From Mytilus trossulus (Eukaryota; Mollusca; Bivalvia; Mytilida; Mytilidae), in NCBI RefSeq assembly GCF_036588685.1, contig NC_086382.1, positions 74,993,999 to 75,057,998 on the forward strand: DNA of 64,000 bases, read 5' to 3'. The notes beneath the pieces were generated by a model. The model ran no database searches. It saw only the letters and a list, made by a program, of their open reading frames with translations, and was not told the origin of the DNA. Position 1 is the stretch's first letter. Every line of letters begins with the position of its first letter. Made by a program: the position numbers and the translations under genes. Positions 24,801-34,484 of this stretch are shown in pieces.

Positions 24801-25814
24801 TTGACCATACCCGGTTTCAACTTTTCTGCGTAGTCCCTTTTGTTTTTATGAACCAATGAAAACCACTTAATTACTGGTTACTGACTTTAGACAGTAACAA
24901 TTGTGATGGGATTGAACATGCTTGTAATCGTTCAATTTGACCCTGACACTTGGTTGTGGTGTAGCAGTACAACATGAGAAAAAAATTCTATAAAATTAGG
25001 TACAAATCGTTCAACTCAATTAATACATACGAAGCACACACAATAAACCCAACTGACATACATAAAGACACGAAGCGCTGTCAAAACGTTCAATTTAACT
25101 AAAACTAATACAAAATCATGTTTCCAAAGACTTATGAATCAGTAGATACACATCCAACGGATTTAGTGCCAATAACCAATAAACAAGATTATTAAAAAAA
25201 GAAGCTAATTTAGGGTTTGACAACTCACAAAACTTTTTTTTACATCTAACACGTGCTTATTTGACTGCTTCAGATAAGAATCAGTGTGTACGATGGTACC
25301 TTTTTTAACTAAGGAAATCACATCATATGCTAGAATTATGTTTTTTCTACATTTCCATAAGGCATGAGATTCATATAACTTGTCTATCATTATAGCCGTT
25401 TGGTTGTAAATTTTGGTTTGGGTACCTGCATAGATCTATATTTTAAAAACAAAACATAATGTTTTCTTTAATGCATCGTTTGCCAAACCAATAGTAAAAG
25501 TTTTGTATTTTGTAGGAATCAACGAAATACCCGAAGATGAAACAGATTCCTGTTCGAATGATGATAGTGACAGTTTACTGTCGGTCAGTATGAATGGAAG
25601 TTACTCCACAGTACCACTATACATACAGAGAGCGAATAGACCTAGGTCCCTGTCGTACGAGGAACCAGTCGGAGGAACCAGTCATGGTAGTATTGTAGGA
25701 CTAGACGACAGTTTCTTTGAAAGTGTTCTACAAAAGAATATTGCTCTGTGGAAATCTGAGACCCAATCAGATAAAACTAAACTATACAGTGGCAACAATG
25801 TGATTGGAACTTAG
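18761..25814 (+). CDS. LURAP1/FAM89-like leucine-rich adaptor protein, 3 exons
   Basis: Exons 18761-18853, 24158-24392 and 25516-25814 join to 627 bases (208 residues plus stop). All introns are GT-AG and the phases match (0, then 1). An in-frame TGA at 18731 precedes the ATG. Residues about 19-50 form a leucine-rich amphipathic segment, NLKSLKTELLAMKKQDVNLL then KQLIHISDVIQ. It fits the LK.EL..L...DV.LL.QL pattern of LURAP1 and FAM89 adaptors. In vertebrates LURAP1 links MRCK kinase to myosin 18A and can activate NF-kB; that role here is inference. The rest is serine-rich and probably disordered, with an acidic stretch EIPEDETDSCSNDDSD and basic/serine motifs (KRAPLVRQQS, RPRSLS) that could be phosphorylated. 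No signal peptide or membrane segment. Intron 1 is 5.3 kb and full of repeats. Confidence 0.65.
18995..19060 (-). repeat. Truncated PLE-1 3' end
   Basis: AAATTGAGAATGGAAATGG, then CAAAGAGACAACAACCCGAC: the outer 60 bases of the PLE-1 3' arm, cut off inward. Lies in intron 1 of the LURAP1-like gene. Confidence 0.7.
19127..19400. repeat. Imperfect direct duplication in intron 1, period about 130 bp
   Basis: Two units share AATGTCAGTAATAATCTGAAAT-like starts (19136, 19266), TTTATCAATGA and CTCTTCGAT modules with the same spacing. Function unknown. Confidence 0.55.
20225..20535 (-). mobile_element. 5'-truncated PLE-1 copy in intron 1
   Basis: Begins AAAATTGAGAATGGAAATGG (element 3' end) and extends through TTCAGCTGGCCCC, ACAAGAAACTAAAATT and GGACAGGCGCAACAATGCGG to about GATCTCAACCCTTC, where it stops. 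It lacks the RT, and the break point differs from 40993-41421. Confidence 0.8.
20536..21865. other. Intron 1 sequence, nothing recognised
   Basis: A+T-rich; overlapping short ORFs on the minus strand have no domain and no splice support. Confidence 0.35.
21866..22150 (+). repeat. Dispersed molluscan repeat with CGTCCGTC microsatellite
   Basis: Starts TTAATGCCCCACCTACGATA, includes GGGGCATTATGTTTTCTGG, a CGTCCGTTCGTCCGTCCGTC tract at about 21924-21957, CTTCAGGTTAAAGTTTTTGG and GTCCACTGAACATAGAAAAT, and ends GTGGGGCATTCGTGTACTG. I recognise the order from bivalve genomes. The minus ORF with TDGRTDERTH is its shadow. Confidence 0.75.
22160..22345 (-). repeat. Rep-D dispersed repeat
   Basis: Ends with GCACTCACACCACATCTTCG, the complement of the Rep-D start. 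GGTGTGAGCCAAGGCTCCG is the complement of the module at 5285-5310. Confidence 0.65.
22346..24157. other. Intron 1 sequence with low-complexity tract
   Basis: 23805-23905 is an A/C-rich low-complexity run (ACAAACAAACAAAACAAAAT). 24057-24098 has the Rep-X module TTTGCCACTGGACCGTTA. Otherwise unrecognised. Confidence 0.4.
24158..24392 (+). CDS. LURAP1-like gene, exon 2
   Basis: Acceptor TTATTTCAG then CTGGCTATGAAG; 78 codons plus one base; donor GTATGC. It completes the heptad-like leucine segment (LAMKKQDVNLLKQL) and runs into a Ser/Thr-rich region. Confidence 0.7.
24890..25090 (+). repeat. Rep-D-type tail fragment in intron 2
   Basis: GTGTAGCAGTACAACATGAG and TCTATAAAATTAGG, then GACACGAAGCGCTG, parallel the tail of the Rep-D copy at 30330-30400. 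The hydrophobic ORF at 24556-24753 nearby is rejected as a gene. Confidence 0.45.
25516..25814 (+). CDS. LURAP1-like gene, exon 3 (terminal)
   Basis: Acceptor TATTTTGTAG then GAATCAACG. It codes for the acidic and serine-rich C-terminus, ending NNVIGT and TAG at 25812-25814. Possible distal polyadenylation signal AATAAA at 26712-26717; the 3' end is not certain. Confidence 0.7.
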
Positions 25815-26320
25815 AAAATAATGTGAATTCCTCTATTTGATTTTACAACGCAAACGTCCATATGCCGTGTCAATACCAAATATCACTTTCACGAACCTCT
25901 GAAATGATCTCTTTCCTTTCAAATATGGTTAACGAAGGTTTTAAAATGTTATCAAGCATTCACGTTATCAGACATTTAAAAATATTAAAATAATTTTTGA
26001 TATTTTATACTTCGACTCATGACCAACGAAAACGGTTAAAATTGAAAATTCTGAATGCTTATGTATACCTATATCATGTATATGTATTTATCAACCTTGG
26101 ATTGGACCAACGAATACACGGAGAAATGAATTTGATTCATAACATAATGCATACTGACATATGTCATATGATTGAAACACATTTACACAAACCATTTAAA
26201 AAAGGATGCTTTAATCATATACACTGTATAAATTATTTAAAGCCCAAAAAGGCGCAAGCCAGGGCCGACCGTGCAAGGGCTGTATAGCCAGTGAAGGTCG
26301 TTAAAAACTTCCATTTGTTG

Positions 26321-26590
26321 TATACACTGCTACTTTTGCATAGGTGGTGGTACTATTTCTGTACTTAAAATCTGAAGAACTGGAAATTTAGTTTTGATAT
26401 TTTAAAAGTTCTTTTACTTTACTTTAAAATTATTGTTATATTTAAGTACCTTTTATTTTTTTACAGTACTTGACTTAATAATTTTAAAGTAGCAAAATAG
26501 CACTAAATTAAAATATCAAAAGTAAATTTCCTGTACTACAGATTTTTTTTGTACAGAAATGTTACCTATGCAAAAGTAGCTGTGTACACA
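26321..26590. repeat. 270-bp foldback (near-complete palindrome)
   Basis: Left end ACACTGCTACTTTTGCATAG (from 26324) is mirrored by CTATGCAAAAGTAGCTGTGT on the right (to 26585). Further in, AAATTTAGTTTTGATATTTT faces AAAATATCAAAAGTAAATTT, and TACTTTAAAATTATT faces AATAATTTTAAAGTA. The arms are about 130 bp and meet near 26455. It lies 500 bases after the LURAP1-like stop, possibly in its 3' UTR. Confidence 0.85.
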
Positions 26591-27844
26591 TAGCATTTAC
26601 AAATGATATTTTAATTGTATACATGTACATGTACACACATCATTTAAAAATAGTGTTTTGATTGTTTATTGCTTTATAAGCTCAAAAATGATTACAGAGA
26701 GTTTAGTAAGAAATAAAGTCCTACATTTCTAGTTATTAAACTCCAATGAATCAAGTTAAATTTTACAAATCAGTTATAATTATATATATTTTGTTATTTT
26801 GTTGTCAAATGTGTGCAATACATATATTTTTATTATTAAAATGTGAAAATAATAGCGTTGAAATTGCAGTGCCCAAAACAAGCCAGTTTGATCAGAATGT
26901 AATTTGTTATACTTTATATAAGTTATATAGGGACACGGAGAGACAGAGAGACTCTTTTAAAAGGAGTTGCTACGATGGTTTCTGCAAATAAATGGTGTGC
27001 ATACTAGTTCAAGATTAAAAGACGAGAAAAAACCCCAATTAGTATATACGAAAAATAAACAATTAGTATATACGAAAAATAAGAGTAATAAAACGATCAG
27101 ACCAGTTCGTATCCGACTCTTATTCATTTACAGGTTTGCACAAGACTTATTGTTGACTTGATATATGTCTGTCAACTTTGAATATTTAAAATTATGCAGA
27201 CAATTGAAAAATGGCAAAAAAATCGGTAGAAAATCTTTCTCGGAATTTGGCAAACATTTGAATAAAAGCTAACTAAATTAAATCCTTGCATCTTAAATTC
27301 CTTCAAAATGGTTGATACTTTTTGCATTTAAAATTATATTACCTGTTCATGTTCAAAGTATAAAGTCTTCTTTTCTTCATAGAGAATTATAATACTGTCG
27401 GATTTAAAGAAGAAATGTTGGTTTTCGTTGCATTTATTTCCGAAGCGAGCCTACTAATAGACATTGAGTCATGTATTTGTGTTCTCTGTTATTCTGACAT
27501 CAGCATATCGTATAATCGATATGTATCCAAACTATTATTGCGTAATGATATCGATTGTAGGCAGCTGCAATTTCAGTACAAATGTTGAAAGTTATTAAAG
27601 ATTGAAATCATGGAACTGACAGAACGGGCTGGATTGATGTAAGGGTTAATCGAACTGGTAAGCTGAAAACGATAAAATTGTGATGGCATCTGTCAAATTT
27701 TTCGTGACTTCGCCACTGCTTTCAACTCTTGCAAACAGTTTACGAACAAGAACACATTAAGAGTAGAAAACGAAATCAACATCACAATCACTGACTCTTG
27801 TCCTTTTATAAATACAGCCACATGTCCTCTCTCCCCTAAAAGAT
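26591..27844. other. A+T-rich intergenic DNA, nothing certain
   Basis: A short direct repeat AATTAGTATATACGAAAAAT occurs at 27038 and 27061. No exon supported. Confidence 0.35.
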
Positions 27845-28001
27845 ATGGTACCAATTGTGAGATATATACTCTGTATGCAGGTGCTGCTGGAATTTTGCGA
27901 CTTAGAAAAGGAGGGTTCACAATTGGAAAGCTGAAATCATCACTTAGTCGTAAAGTTTTGTTTTCAACCGACCCTCGTTGTCAATTTCTAGATGTAAGTC
28001 A
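27845..28001 (-). pseudogene. PLE-2 reverse transcriptase fragment
   Basis: On the minus strand [17 protein letters not shown] is followed by a short deletion and then DDFSFPIVNPPFLSRKIPAA and PAYRVYISQLVPY. This is the same region as in 40634-40970, with a frameshift. Downstream (27693-27845) the frame stays open but no longer resembles RT, so a rearrangement joined it to other DNA. Confidence 0.7.
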
Positions 28002-28519
28002 AGATATGAGGCCGACTTAACTGTATTTGTTGTATTCTTTATCTTTAGTTTGATGGGATAGATGCGTTCAACATACATTTTTGTAGTCATCAAACTTTGA
28101 ATTATTTAGTGAGAGAACATCATCTAGTATATAGCGGAAAATAAAGTTAACGGATATTGGTAACTTCTTATCTTTCTTCCTAAAATTTCACCACCAAAGA
28201 TACATACGCATTAAAAACTTTAAAAAAGTGAACTGGCACCGGTTTTAAATGTCTGTTTACCAAATTTCACCACCTCGGGTTTTCAAATTGGTGGAATTTA
28301 TGTTACGCAATTTTTAGTTTTTGTGGAGAATTGTTTGCTTGTTTCTTTTAAATTGTGATGGTTTCTTTTCATCTTGTTTTTTTCCTTTTTCCTTTATCTA
28401 TATTTCCTTTTTGTCCTCCATGCTGAAACTTCAGGGAAAAACAACACTTGATTCACTACTAAACTGTTGAGTATAATTCTACATTCTAAGTAAATTGACG
28501 CGATATATTCAGCGCAGAA
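28002..28519. other. Non-coding, nothing recognised
   Basis: A+T-rich DNA without supported features. Confidence 0.35.
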
Positions 28520-28815
28520 GTCAGCACTTCTCTGTTGACTTGGGTTATCATTGATATGTTCATAATTATAAATTAACTGTTAACAAAACTTTGAAATTTT
28601 GAAAAACTAAGGTTTCTTAACCTCAAGAATAGATTACCTTAGCTATATTTGGCAAAACGTTTGAGAATTGTTGGTCCTCAATGCTCTTCAACTTCGTACT
28701 TTATTTGGCCCTATACACTTTTTTATTCGAGCGTCACTGATGAGTCTTTTGAAGACGAAACGCGCGTCTGTCGTCAATATGTTTTTTTTTATCCTGGTAT
28801 CTATGATGAGTTTAT
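28520..28815 (-). repeat. Rep-E dispersed repeat
   Basis: ATATTTGGCAAAACGTTTGA, GAGCGTCACTGATGAGTC and GACGAAACGCGCGTCTG, then ATCCTGGTATCTATGATGAG, as in 16081-16810 but more diverged on the left. Confidence 0.75.
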
Positions 28816-29872
28816 TTTAGAAGTTTTAATAGCCCCAAAGATCTTCATGTAGAAAACTTAACAACGGTGGTAAAAAACAAGAAAAATTGTAAATCCCCAA
28901 TTTTCATAATGTTACGTACATCATTGTATTTCATTCATTATATTGCAGTGTACCTACATTGTACATGTAGCTATTGGAGTCGGTGTCGGGGTAATGCATG
29001 TATAAGTCAGAAATCAAAAAAATATAAAACACAATAAATTAAAAAAAATAATCTACAATCGTCATACATTGTACATGTATCTGACAAGCTGTAGTACGCC
29101 CAGATATACATGTATAACTCGTATATCGATTTTACAAATAACACATGTAACTGAATCATTTGACGGTCTCGTGAGAATATTTCACACGAAACTGTTTTTT
29201 ATATTTAATAATCATGTGAAATGTATCTTAATAGGACAGAGTACTGAAGAGACAGCATATATAATGGACCATGGTTATTATATATAATTGGACTATTACA
29301 TACATTTAAATACATAAATATAGTTTATGATTTCAAGCAGCTCGTACGAATATTATAATATCTATCGTTTATTTAAAAAACAACATTATTCATGTGAAAA
29401 TAGAGAGATCGTTTAAATGGGTTTACTATCTATTTATCTTTAAAATGGGAAGAAAGTAAAATTATTAATTTTTACTTGATTTTTGATCTTTATGTCATTT
29501 TAAACTTGTAAGAATGAATATGTGTGTAGTGATCCATATTAAATATATATCATAATCTTTAAACGTATCTGAGAAAAATAAAGCAAATGTACAATGTTGT
29601 TGAACGATCATTTTTGGCAGTCTTCACCACTTATTCACAGAAGGGTGATATAATTGATAGCATTTGAATTAATCTGTCAGAATCATGCACTGCGGGGATA
29701 GGACAGTGGTATTGGTAGTGAAAGAAGAGAATAAAGTCTGTATTTAAATGAAGCTAAAAATGGCGACACACTAATTATATTTTATGTATCAGTCATAATT
29801 TTTTTAATAATTAACCATACCGGACAAACTTTTGTGAAACGAAATTATAAACGCCAATTATAAGCTTTGGGC
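28816..29872. other. A+T-rich intergenic DNA
   Basis: The palindromic motif ACATTGTACATGTA occurs at 28957 and 29066. Nothing else supported. Confidence 0.35.
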
Positions 29873-30550
29873 CTAGTTGCTGGATGGTCTAAGTTGTCCA
29901 ATACTCACGTATCATTAGCCAGTCGACACTGAGGTTGTGAGTTCAAATCCCGCGTACGGAGAAGGTTTACTCAACTTCAATCTTATATAAAAGAAGATGT
30001 GGTATGATTGCCAATAAAACAACTATCCAAAAGACCAAAATGACACAAACATTAACAATTATAGGTCACCGTTACGTACGGCCTTCAACAATGAGCAAAG
30101 CCGATACCGCATAGTCCGCCATAAAAAGCCCCGATAGGACAATGTAAACAATTCAAACGAGAAAACTAACGGTCTTATTTATGTAAAAAAATGAAGAAAA
30201 CAAAATTGTAACACATAAACAAACGACAACCACTGAATTACAGGCTCCTGACTTGGGACAGGAACATACATAAATAATGTGGCGGAGTTAAACATGTTGG
30301 CGGGATCTCAACCCTCCCCTAACCTGGGACAGTGGTATAACAGTACAACATAAGAACGAACTATAAAAAAACAGTTGAAAAAGGCTTAACTCGTCAGATA
30401 GACAAAAATACAAGTGGAAGTGGCCGGGTATTAGTTGACTAGGCTTGTCATTTTTCCTACCGAATGTCAGTGGTTCTCTCCAAGCATTCTGGTTTCCTAC
30501 GTCAATAAAAATGACCGATACGAAATAGCACAATAGTGTTGAAAGTTGCG
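29873..30550 (+). mobile_element. tRNA-derived SINE split by a Rep-D insertion
   Basis: 29873-29975 has a pol III type promoter: A box TGGTCTAAGTTG (29885-29896) and B box GTTCAAATC (29941-29949), followed by CCCGCGTACGGAG. 30436-30550 (CCGAATGTCAGTGG, TCTCTCCAAGCATTCTGG, GTCAATAAAAATGACCG, GTTGAAAGTTGCG) looks like the body of the same bivalve SINE. Between them lies a Rep-D element (about 29993-30430). The head is too diverged to be a working tRNA. Confidence 0.65.
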
Positions 30551-30711
30551 TATATGTACAACACTAATCAATCAATATAAAGTAGTTAACTTGTTTTTCG
30601 TTTAAAACAAAATCTTTAAACTTTAATGTACCAGAGTTATCTTTCTTATCGTTTATACAACACAATTTTATATCATTATGTGACAAATGTATTACTCAAT
30701 TTATTTCACTT
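30551..30711. other. Spacer; left flank of MITE-F copy 2
   Basis: 30688-30711 (TATTACTCAATTTATTTCAC) resembles the flank of the lone MITE-F end at 7633, so the element family may be longer on this side. Confidence 0.4.
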
Positions 30712-30948
30712 GACTGGGCGGAGTTTAACCGGTTCGCTCATAATAAACCAGTCCATCTATAGATAGGTGTTTTAGAATAAACTCATCAATGAAGTGTCCA
30801 GTCATTCTTTTGTAAATTTCTTTGATGAGACTGATAGGTGATTAGAAATCAGTTATAATTATAACGGTAATCATCCTTATCACACACATCTTCAAATAGA
30901 CTGTCCTTATGCAAATTAAAACGTAAGCTCCGCCCGATCAGTTGAAAT
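30712..30948. mobile_element. MITE-F, copy 2
   Basis: TTGACTGGGCGGAGTTTAAC to GTAAGCTCCGCCCGATCAG; ends are imperfect inverted repeats. The interior (GTCCATCTATAGATAGGTG, TTAGAAATCAGTTATAATTA, ATCCTTATCACACACATC) matches 9374-9610. Confidence 0.7.
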
Positions 30949-31256
30949 AACATTGGTAATACTTCAGGATTTCAATCTTGTTGGTATTAGAATCGATAGG
31001 AAGTTCAAAAACGCGCGAGAACCATATGTTATGATACACCTGGTCCACTACAAACTATAAGTTTTCTTTCTCGGCGGCTTGGAAGAAAGTTGTGTTACTA
31101 CGTGCTCGTCATGCTGACGTTTGAGATGGCAGAGGAAAGTAGTAACGGAGATATTTCTCTGGTTGAAGCATATACTTTGAGGATTTCTCTCGTTAAGTGT
31201 ACAAGTCATGTGCATCATGTGCACCTTCATCTACGTAAGTAGTTACGAAGAATATT

Positions 31257-32760
31257 TATCTTGAATATCATATCAGATAGAGATGAACTGTAAACAGCAA
31301 TAATGTTCAGCAAGGGAACTAAGATCTACAAATAATTCAAGATGATCAAAATTGTCGATTGACTCCTTAAGGAGTTATGGCCCTTAATAGTTATTTTTTT
31401 TAATAACTGTTCGTAATTTTTTGTAATCTTTTAAAAATCTTCACTTCTGAAACTTCCTGGCAAGTTTAATCACACTTAGCCGCAATAGTTATCTAGTTGT
31501 AAAAATTTATCCGATGACCCCGTCTGCCAACCAACATGGCTGACATGGCTAAAACAAATGTAAGGGGTAAAATGCAGTTTTTGCATGTTTAACCCCGCAC
31601 CATTCTGTATGTATGTATCTGTCCCTAGTCAGGATACGGTAACTCAGTGATGGCGTTATTGATGTGTTACATATTTGTTTTTCGTTCATTTTTTTGTACA
31701 CAAATTAGGCCGTTCGTTTGAATTGTTTTACATTTGTCATTTCATGGCCTTTTATAGCTGAAGTATGGGCTTTGCTCATTGTTGAAGGCCGTACGATGAC
31801 CTATAGTTGTTAATTTATGTGTCATTTGGTCTCTTGTGGAGAGTTGTCAAATTGTTAAGCATACCACATCTTATTTTTGTGCTTGGCTTATGTATCTGAA
31901 ACCAAACCATTTAGAGAAAATTGTACTGGATATAAATGCTCACCAGGTTAAGATCCATCTGCACTGAAATTTTCAGACCAATCAAAAATTCCGTTGTTGT
32001 GATGCTGTCCCTGATTTGTTAATTTAAGGAAATTTTGCAGTTTTTGGTTTTTATCTTGAATGCTATGATAGATATAGATAAACTGAAAAGTTCTAATAGC
32101 CCTTTTGAAATAGTCAATTTTAAACATTTATCGTAAATTTTGTGAAATCTTTCACAAAAATATTCTCCTCTGAAACTGCTTTGCCAAGTTTAATCACACT
32201 TGTCCACAATCATCATTGGGGTATCTAGTTAACACAAATGTGCTTGATGAATCCGTCTGCCAACCAAGATGGCCAACATGGCTATACAGAATAGAGGATG
32301 AAAAATGCAAGTTTTGTCAAAACAAACCTTAATAAAGAGAGAAAATCTGACCAGGCAAAAATATTCAGATTGTATCTAGCTCAACCAATTGTCCATACAT
32401 GTCTAAACTGTCAGATGACTTCTGATAGGAGTTATTGCTCTTTTTAATGAAAACTTTTTACCTTTTTTCATATTTGCCTACTAAATTGAAAACAATTATA
32501 ATTGATACAGAGAAATTTTGAAATGATCAGCACGACACTTTCCACATCTTCATGAAATAGGTCAACATGGTTGAAATCGTCATTATGATAGTTATTGCCC
32601 TTTGATGATTATTTTTACTAATTATTTGCGTGCTTGCCTTATATCTTAAAATTATATTAGAGAGATAGAACTTTGCTAAAGTAAAAATGATCACAAAATA
32701 AAATCTTCAATGAAGAAAATATAGAGGAAATGGTCAGACGAATTACTTATTGGAGTTAAA
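31257..32760 (+). repeat. Rep-Q tandem bivalve repeat interrupted by Rep-D
   Basis: TATCTTGAATATCATATCAG at 31257 and TATCTTGAATGCTATGATAG at 32054 begin two units. Each has GGCAAGTTTAATCACACTT or GCCAAGTTTAATCACACTT, then GTCTGCCAACCAACATGGC or GTCTGCCAACCAAGATGGC and a stretch like GTAAAATGCAGTTTTTGC. The Rep-D copy at 31590-31880 sits inside unit 1. A third, more diverged unit runs to about 32760. Confidence 0.75.
31590..31880 (-). repeat. Rep-D inserted in Rep-Q
   Basis: Complement of the Rep-D order: AATTAGGCCGTTCGTTTGAA, GGCTTTGCTCATTGTTGAAG, GGTCTCTTGTGGAGAGTTG, and ACCACATCTTA at the right edge. It breaks Rep-Q between GTTTTTGCATG and TGGCTTATGTATCTGAAAC. Confidence 0.75.
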
Positions 32761-33244
32761 ATTGCCTTTTAAAGACGGTTTTCACCTTTTTTTCATGACG
32801 TGACAATGTGAAATTCAGAAGAAACGGTGTTTTTATTTCATAATTAAATTTCGACCAATCTTTTGCCAAAAACAGACATTTCACTAGTGAGGAGAATTTT
32901 TCCCACGCCGACCATGAAATGTGTATATAACACACACAATTGAGAAAGCATTATGATTACAAGATAACTTTGGTATACATTTATATATATAGAACTTCTG
33001 ACATACAGACCAATTCTACCAGAACCTCGTATGGCTCTTTTGTGTTTTTTCCTGAGTATTTTTGCATATAAAAGCAAACTTTGGTATACCAGTTTACCAC
33101 TGTTACTCCAAGTTTAAACAAGACAAATAATATGCATTTTGATACAAAATTTACAAATACGTGTTCACTAAATAAATATTTTTTAGAATTTAAACCTTGA
33201 ATATTCCCCATTCATAAAAAAAAGGTAAAATCCCAAAAGTACTG
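32761..33244. other. A+T-rich non-coding DNA, nothing recognised
   Basis: No supported feature. Confidence 0.35.
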
Positions 33245-33600
33245 AACATCGAGGAAAATTCAATACGGAAAGTCCCTAATCAAATGACAAAATCAAAAGC
33301 TCAAAAACATCAAACGAATGGATGACAACTGTCATACTCCTGACTTGGTAAAGGCATTTTCTTATGTAGAAAATGGTGGATCGAACCTAGTTTTATATCT
33401 AGCTAAACCTCTCACTTAAATGACAGTCGCACTTAATTCCATTATATTGAAAAGGATGTGTGAACAACACGAACAGACATAAAAGGTAAAATGTCACAAA
33501 TAGGGATACACCAGTCAACATTGTGTTATAATTTTAATCACAATAAAAACAAACAAATATTTAACAAAGAAGCACAAAAAGGCATACATTTGACAACCTC
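33245..33600 (-). repeat. Rep-H dispersed repeat
   Basis: TACGGAAAGTCCCTAATCAA, AATCAAAAGCTCAAAAACAT and AATGGATGACAACTG are the complement of 12105-12205. It extends through GTAGAAAATGGTGGATCGA and ATTCCATTATATTGAAAAGG, in the same order as 46785-47075. Confidence 0.7.
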
Positions 33601-34236
33601 TTCATTGCTTTCTTATTTTTGTATTGTATTTATGTATATTAAATCTACCAATTAAGGATTGAAAGATTTTATTATAAGTTCTGGGACCGAATGGTTGATT
33701 AACCTTAACTTTGACGTAGAATCGCGCGTTTTTTTACGGTTGTTTTTAGCAGAACTAGGTTTCATCATTTTTATTAGTAAAAGGATTAAATTATGTTTTT
33801 TTGTTTTGTTACCAATATAAGTTAAAGATTGTCCCTTTTGTATCTTTCGTCCCTCTTTTAAAAGGGTTGTTCGATGATTCAGTGTCAAGGAAAAGATTAA
33901 TTCAATAGATTTTAAAACTACAATGAAATAAACTATCCATGTTCTCTATTTAACGTTTAGTTATAAACCATAGAATATAACGTTCAGCACAATTTGATTT
34001 CATTGGATTATTATACGGACTGTAAATGATTCTTAATTTTTGAATCTGTAATCAGATCAAACTTTGACAATAGGGAACCATCCATGACACTAACAATATT
34101 GTACGAGAAAAAATGCCTACAAAACCGAAATCTAACGAATGACTGAGACATACAGAATCATATAATCTAAAAAAATTAACAAAAAAATAGAATGAGAATA
34201 TGCATTATTTATTGTTCATAACATAGGTTCATCTAT
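33601..34236. other. Region 3' of the fibrinogen-related gene
   Basis: 33828-33866 (GATTGTCCCTTTTGTATC, TTTCGTCCCTCTTTTAAAAG) is the very tip of a PLE-2 3' end. The remainder is unrecognised apart from the polyadenylation signal listed next. Confidence 0.4.
34208..34213 (-). promoter_or_regulatory. Polyadenylation signal of the fibrinogen-related gene
   Basis: AATAAA on the minus strand, 24 bases after the stop codon at 34237. Confidence 0.6.
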
Positions 34237-34484
34237 CTAAACTTTGCGGATCATCATGATTGATTCTTTTAGTGAGTAGTGGTAGCCCTTCCAGGTTACC
34301 CAATTGACGCCATCAGCAAATGAAGTATGATTTCCTTCCAGATAGAGGCCGTTAAGGTTGCTACGGTGACATGAACTATACCACCAAGCACCCTTTAACA
34401 CTGCTGCACAATCCCCGTCCCATACGTCATTATCCCTATCTTTTGTGGAGAATTTCTGTCCGTTCTGAAAAGCCATCGAATCTC
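34237..34484 (-). CDS. Fibrinogen-related gene, exon 5 (terminal)
   Basis: Acceptor TATTTACAG, then [20 protein letters not shown] with the calcium-binding loop, the [15 protein letters not shown] pair of cysteines, SNLNG and the final MIRKV, TAG at 34237-34239. Confidence 0.92.

Noticed and set aside
27693-27844. Extension of the PLE-2 RT frame on the minus strand
   Set aside because: The frame stays open but its residues no longer match the RT thumb, so it is unrelated DNA joined to the fragment.
29873-29968. tRNA gene
   Set aside because: A and B boxes are present but the rest does not fold as a cloverleaf with paired acceptor ends; better explained as a SINE head.
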